Assembly (NCBI RefSeq): GCF_000003605.2 | Contig: NW_003146288.1 | Span: forward strand, 230,162 to 252,398 | DNA: 22,237 bases | Reading direction: 5' to 3' | Origin: Saccoglossus kowalevskii | Lineage: Eukaryota > Hemichordata > Enteropneusta > Harrimaniidae | Shown here: positions 18,430 to 22,237 of the stretch, one piece after another | Position numbering within the stretch: the stretch's first letter is position 1 | How the letters are laid out: every line of letters starts with the position of its first letter | Translations under genes and position numbers: made by a program | The notes under the pieces: generated by a model | Seen by the model: the letters and a program-made list of their open reading frames with translations, nothing else | Databases searched by the model: none | Told to the model about the DNA's origin: nothing

Positions 18430-18504
18430 GTAGATGACGACAGATGGACAGACCAATCAGAGACATAAATAACTTTGCTCTGTTGACGAATCGACAGCAG
18501 AGCT
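18430..18504 (-). mobile_element. Family B 5' end, minus strand, without modules
   Basis: Read on the minus strand, it opens with AGCTCTGCTGTCGA and, after TTCGTCAACAGAGC, a tract with GTCTGTCCATCTGTCGTCATC, as in the hairpin and GTCCGTCGTC region at 4596-4655. The hairpin is 18477-18504. No module follows; the sequence changes at about 18430 to the AAATAAATTCC repeat. It is a truncated or diverged family B copy. Confidence 0.6.
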
Positions 18505-18939
18505 ATTAATAAAAGAATGGTTAAAATTGTGCGCATAAAGACAATATGCGGTTGACCTACGCTATATTTTGGCCAATAAATAAACTCGGTACTGTCTCAT
18601 TTTTTCACCACCAGTTCCCTCTTTTCATCGCAAAGTCACACAATAATCCTGTTTTGTAGTCTGCACTTTACTTCAGAAGATTGGGACAAAATTAGTCAAA
18701 TTGTTTGTGTAAAAAATAAAAATTGACTCAAATTTTGTCTGATGGCTCCAAAATTAGAGTTTCATTTCCAAAAATATTGAAAAATATAAGAAAAAAGTAC
18801 AAAAATTTGGACGAAAAGTCTGATGGTGGAAAGGCCAATGCAACATACTTGTATTTAACATTGTATTTAATTTGGTATAACATATATTTTAAGCAAAACT
18901 GACTATAAATGCACAGGTGCATGTAGTTTTTAATATATT
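18505..18939. other. Non-coding, no gene seen
   Basis: AT-rich. The 90-codon minus-strand frame at 18728-19000 encodes a low-complexity F/Y/I-rich peptide and overlaps the tandem duplication at 18940, so I do not support it as a gene. Confidence 0.5.
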
Positions 18940-18994
18940 GAATAATGGAAATAAAGGGGGGGCATGAATAATGGAAATAAAGGGGGGGGCATGA
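18940..18994. repeat. 26-bp tandem duplication with G-runs
   Basis: GAATAATGGAAATAAAGGGG begins at 18940 and again at 18966. The G runs are 7 and 8 long and each is followed by CATGA. It is an exact duplication apart from the G-run length. Confidence 0.8.
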
Positions 18995-20039
18995 GCACAC
19001 GTGTATAAGTGTTTGTGTGTCTGATTTATATACATGCTTGTAATGAGATTAGCACCAGAATCAGCGAATGAAACAACACATGTTTATATTTAACAGTCTG
19101 AATTGAATATTACCTGGCAGTTTGCTGATCTAATTACAAAACAACTTCAGAGTACACACATAATAAGATTGAGTGAGCATGGAATTTAAATTTATCCTTT
19201 TGGGACCAAAATGAATCGGTTGGCGGTTCAGGCAGTATTTCAAATGTACAAATTTATCAATATTCCAGTTTTCTGGCCAAAATTACTAAATGTTGTTCTT
19301 TGATATTGATAGACGAAGTTAAGTCAATATTAAAACAGACTTTCCAATTCAGATGCAGATGCTGAGTCACCCCACCCATCGGTTACAACCAAATTGAGTA
19401 CAGGTGTGCATGGTATTTAAAATGAATTATCATCCCATTCTATTAAACTCACTATAAACACAATATATCATTCAAACCATGATGAAAGATAATTAACAGA
19501 ATTATTAAAAATTATTTGACGTAATATATAATAGCCTCATAATGTCAGTTACACAAAACAAAGCTTGTCCCATATTTATTCCATAAGAAGTCCTACTATA
19601 TTACAACTTTAGCCCCAAAAAAGTATTGAGAATGCGGATAACGAAATTATTTCTTTACGTTATTATAAATATATTGTTATATATTCCAGGTAAGTATACC
19701 AAATTTGCTATATTAGAAACACACATAAACCAAAAATTGAAGTTATTGTGAACTAAATCATTAAAATATGACGTTATACACATCTGTCATTCACATAAGC
19801 CCTCGTCTGGCGGCCATTTTGAAATGAAAAATTAGTCAAATTATATAAGGCATTGGCTTAAAATTGTTCAGGTAGGCAAAGTTTTTTTTGCAGATATTAA
19901 TATAGTCTTTCAAATTCATGTGTTATTAAAGAAAGCATTAAAATTGAACATCAAAATCAACTTAACAAAATAAACTACATAATTTTTTCAATATTTATTT
20001 CTATAAAATGTTTTCTAGACCGTACTGAACAAGTTTAAA
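18995..20039. other. Non-coding, no gene seen
   Basis: AT-rich. One GCGGCCATTTTG (19809-19820) matches the core of the YY1-type motif seen in the family A modules, but without the paired inverted half. No gene is seen. Confidence 0.45.
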
Positions 20040-20068
20040 CCTGCAAAATTTTGAACCAATTTTGCAGG
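20040..20068. repeat. 11-bp perfect hairpin
   Basis: CCTGCAAAATT (20040-20050) and AATTTTGCAGG (20058-20068) pair exactly around a 7-nt loop TTGAACC. It is isolated, with no neighbouring gene to give it a role. Confidence 0.6.
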
Positions 20069-22013
20069 AAAAATAATGACATTTAAAGACATTATGAAAT
20101 AAAAAGACGTCACATTGTCTATCATGATGTCAGATCATTAGATTTGTTTGGGGTATAAAAGCAGGGAGTAAATTTACATTTTATTTTCCACTACTATTTT
20201 CTGAAATTCAGTGACAATATAGTTGGCGAATTATCTCAGGGGAAACTTCCTGTTTAACAGCTTCTTTCATTACAAACAATGGAAATATTCCATGCATGAA
20301 ATTGTCCATTTTATCATAGTCTTTGGTTGACCCAAGATGGTCTCCCGCAGTCATCTGCTGCCCAGACATTCACATTTTGTATTAATTTATAAATTATCCT
20401 TGCGCACAAGGTTCTTTTAAAATAAGTCAAGAGCCTATAAAAGAAAAATTAAATCATATTCCAGAATTTGCATATAAAAGGAAAAGTTGGTGAGTACCGC
20501 TTCAATTATTAGAAGGAATTTCCTCTTGTGTGCGAACATATAAACCCCAGCAAAATTAAAGCAGTTTACACTGTTTAATATATTTCTTTCTCTTCAAATG
20601 TACATTTGGGTAAATTTCAGGTCGATTTCAATCCATGGAAAGACAACACAAAGAAGTTAATGATTTCATGTTCATGCTCAAAATATTCACAAAAGACATT
20701 AAATCTGATCAATGAAGAAATCAAATCACAGTTGACACATACAAGACTACATAGTGACAGCGATAAACTAACACTATAGAAGACAAAGCAGTCAACGTCA
20801 ACTGCACAATTTGAACGTTCCAACTCGGAATAATCAAAACAATATTAAATATCAAAACTGCCTCAATGTCTTGATGCATCCATTCCAGCCTATATTTACA
20901 CTATTATTATTATTAGCTCCATCAATATTAATTGTCATTGGTGATGATGAAAGAGATGTTTCTATGGTAACGCAATCCTGCCTTATATTTCTAGGTATAC
21001 ATGCTTCAGGCAAGTTAGCATAAATAAAGTTTCTAATTGTTGAATTTTTTTTGTTAGAAGTGCAAACATCTATGAGCGAATATTTGATGTTCAGTTTTTT
21101 TTGAAAAACTAGCATGCTACAATGAAAGTATGAGATAAGCTGATCATAAGCAGAAATGGGTCAAATATTTGTTGAAATTGTCTTTCTTCATTAAGATGTA
21201 GCGATAAAAAACTTATTTTGAACACTCGTGCTTGGTAAACTAGATTTATGTCAGAACACTTGCACAGGTTAAACAGTTCTCTCTATAAATATGGTAAAAC
21301 TGAAAGTTTGGCAGAACTACAACAAATTTACTGCACAAGATAACACATTTCACATACAATAAATTTCTCTTTTTTTTTTTATGACTATTCATCTGAAATT
21401 GATGCTGTTTGATTTCTCATTTCAAAAGTCAAGTGCTTACACCTGCATATCAATTTGCATACTGTGACAGGAATTAAGTTTATGAGCAAACCTGACCTGA
21501 AATATTTGGAATAATTCCACAATGACATTTAAATCAGTCTTTGTTTTTGTGATTACTGTTACAGTGGCAGATGATTCTAGCTTTAAGTAAAATTTGTTAT
21601 TTTACTCTGCATATGCTCTGATTCATTACAAATGGATCAAGTTTATGGTTTTGTGTGTGGGATTTTTAATAAATGCTCTCGGTAAAGTAATAAATATAGT
21701 CTTAACAGAATCAACCTGACACAAGCACCTGTAAAAACAATGCTTCCACAGGCGGGGAAAACGGATATTTCTCACTACTAATACGAATTCCCAGTGCTTC
21801 CCAGTGCGGCTGTGATCAATAAATCAATTATCATCAATCATGATCATTTACCAGAACAATTAGGTGAAAATATAACTGATTGCACTAAATGAGGACTAAA
21901 AACTTCTTCCATACAAATTTTTCCACTTTTACAAAATTATTTTTATATTCGTCGAAATTACACAGACAAACAGTGGAATTTAGCTCAACACTATGCAAAA
22001 TAATTTTTAACAA
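20069..22013. other. Non-coding, no supported gene
   Basis: AT-rich. A minus-strand 87-codon frame at 20852-21115 contains ACIPRNIRQDCVTIETSLSS and an N-rich stretch encoded by an AAT run; I recognise no family. Several TATAAAA-like strings occur (20153, 20436, 20472) without a gene following. Confidence 0.4.
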
Positions 22014-22237
22014 GCAGCCTATCGGCTGAGATAGCTCCGCTGTTAGAAATGCACATTTCAATTAAAGAACTGAAGACATCATCAGAAAATGAACAATATG
22101 TATAGTATCAAAACAATCGGACTTACAGTTTTTAACAAGAAGTCGAAAATATCACTTTCTACCAAAAATGACTAAAATATTCACCAAAATTAAAGAATTG
22201 AAGATATCATCACGAAATGAACAAATCTGAGAAAGGT
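22014..22237 (-). mobile_element. Family B element, minus strand, 3' end, cut by window
   Basis: Read on the minus strand, it ends ACAGCGGAGCT (22033-22043 on the plus strand), then CTCAGCCGATAGGCTGCTTG, matching the tail at 10404-10436. Upstream in the element are module blocks (AAACTGTAAGTCCGATTGTT, ATTTTTGGTAGAAAGTGATA, AGATTTGTTCATTTCG). The element continues past the right edge of the window. Confidence 0.75.

Noticed and set aside
18728-19000. 90-codon minus-strand frame
   Set aside because: Low-complexity F/Y/I-rich peptide caused by AT-rich DNA, overlapping the G-run tandem duplication.
20153-20160. TATAAAAG as a TATA box
   Set aside because: GC-flanked and attractive, but no coding start or gene follows, and similar TATAAAA strings occur at 20436 and 20472.

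Overview
This is an AT-rich, intron-bearing animal genomic window with very little coding sequence. Only one segment is convincingly protein-coding: a single internal exon (2405-2601, + strand) of a protein phosphatase 2A B56 regulatory subunit, closest by eye to the alpha/epsilon (PPP2R5A/PPP2R5E) subgroup. It has a textbook splice acceptor and donor. I found neither the preceding nor the following exon, so most of the window is probably one long PP2A-B56 intron (at least 19.6 kb downstream) filled with repeats. The type of repeats (short terminal hairpins followed by ~150-bp tandem modules, as described for bivalve 'pearl'/Helentron-associated elements) suggests a marine mollusc, probably a bivalve. 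That is an inference and not a certainty.

Layout. 1-2404: non-coding flank with a 12-bp perfect hairpin (86-127), a 221-bp-period tandem duplication (910-1341) and a diverged 82-bp repeat pair (1566/1890). 2405-2601: the PPP2R5 exon. 3918-5133: two abutting dispersed elements, here called family A (starts with an AGTCCC hairpin, carries paired ATGGCC/GGCCAT modules) and family B (starts with an AGCTCCGC hairpin, carries three ~155-bp modules). 5599-5719: subterminal repeats and a TTAA-flanked end resembling a piggyBac-type terminus. 5731-6462: a ~23-unit, 30/31-bp minisatellite. 9457-10640: a second family A copy split by a family B insertion with about five modules. 10921-11259: an unrecognised 113-codon open frame. 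13455-15691: a 2,237-bp element with 49-bp terminal inverted repeats (46/49 identical) flanked by TA, with eight CCGCGG hexamers clustered near its ends and a CpG-rich interior; no transposase is visible. 16053-16118: a 32-bp-arm foldback. 17032-17221: a weak exon-like open frame. 18477-18504 and 22014-22237: minus-strand family B pieces, the last running off the window.

The window is therefore best read as intron or intergenic DNA hosting several non-autonomous mobile elements. The most useful material for follow-up is the structure of these elements: hairpins at element ends whose base pairs are preserved between copies, inverted motifs at opposite ends, nesting, and the TIR element with its CCGCGG array. 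No tRNA, rRNA, CRISPR array or complete gene was seen.
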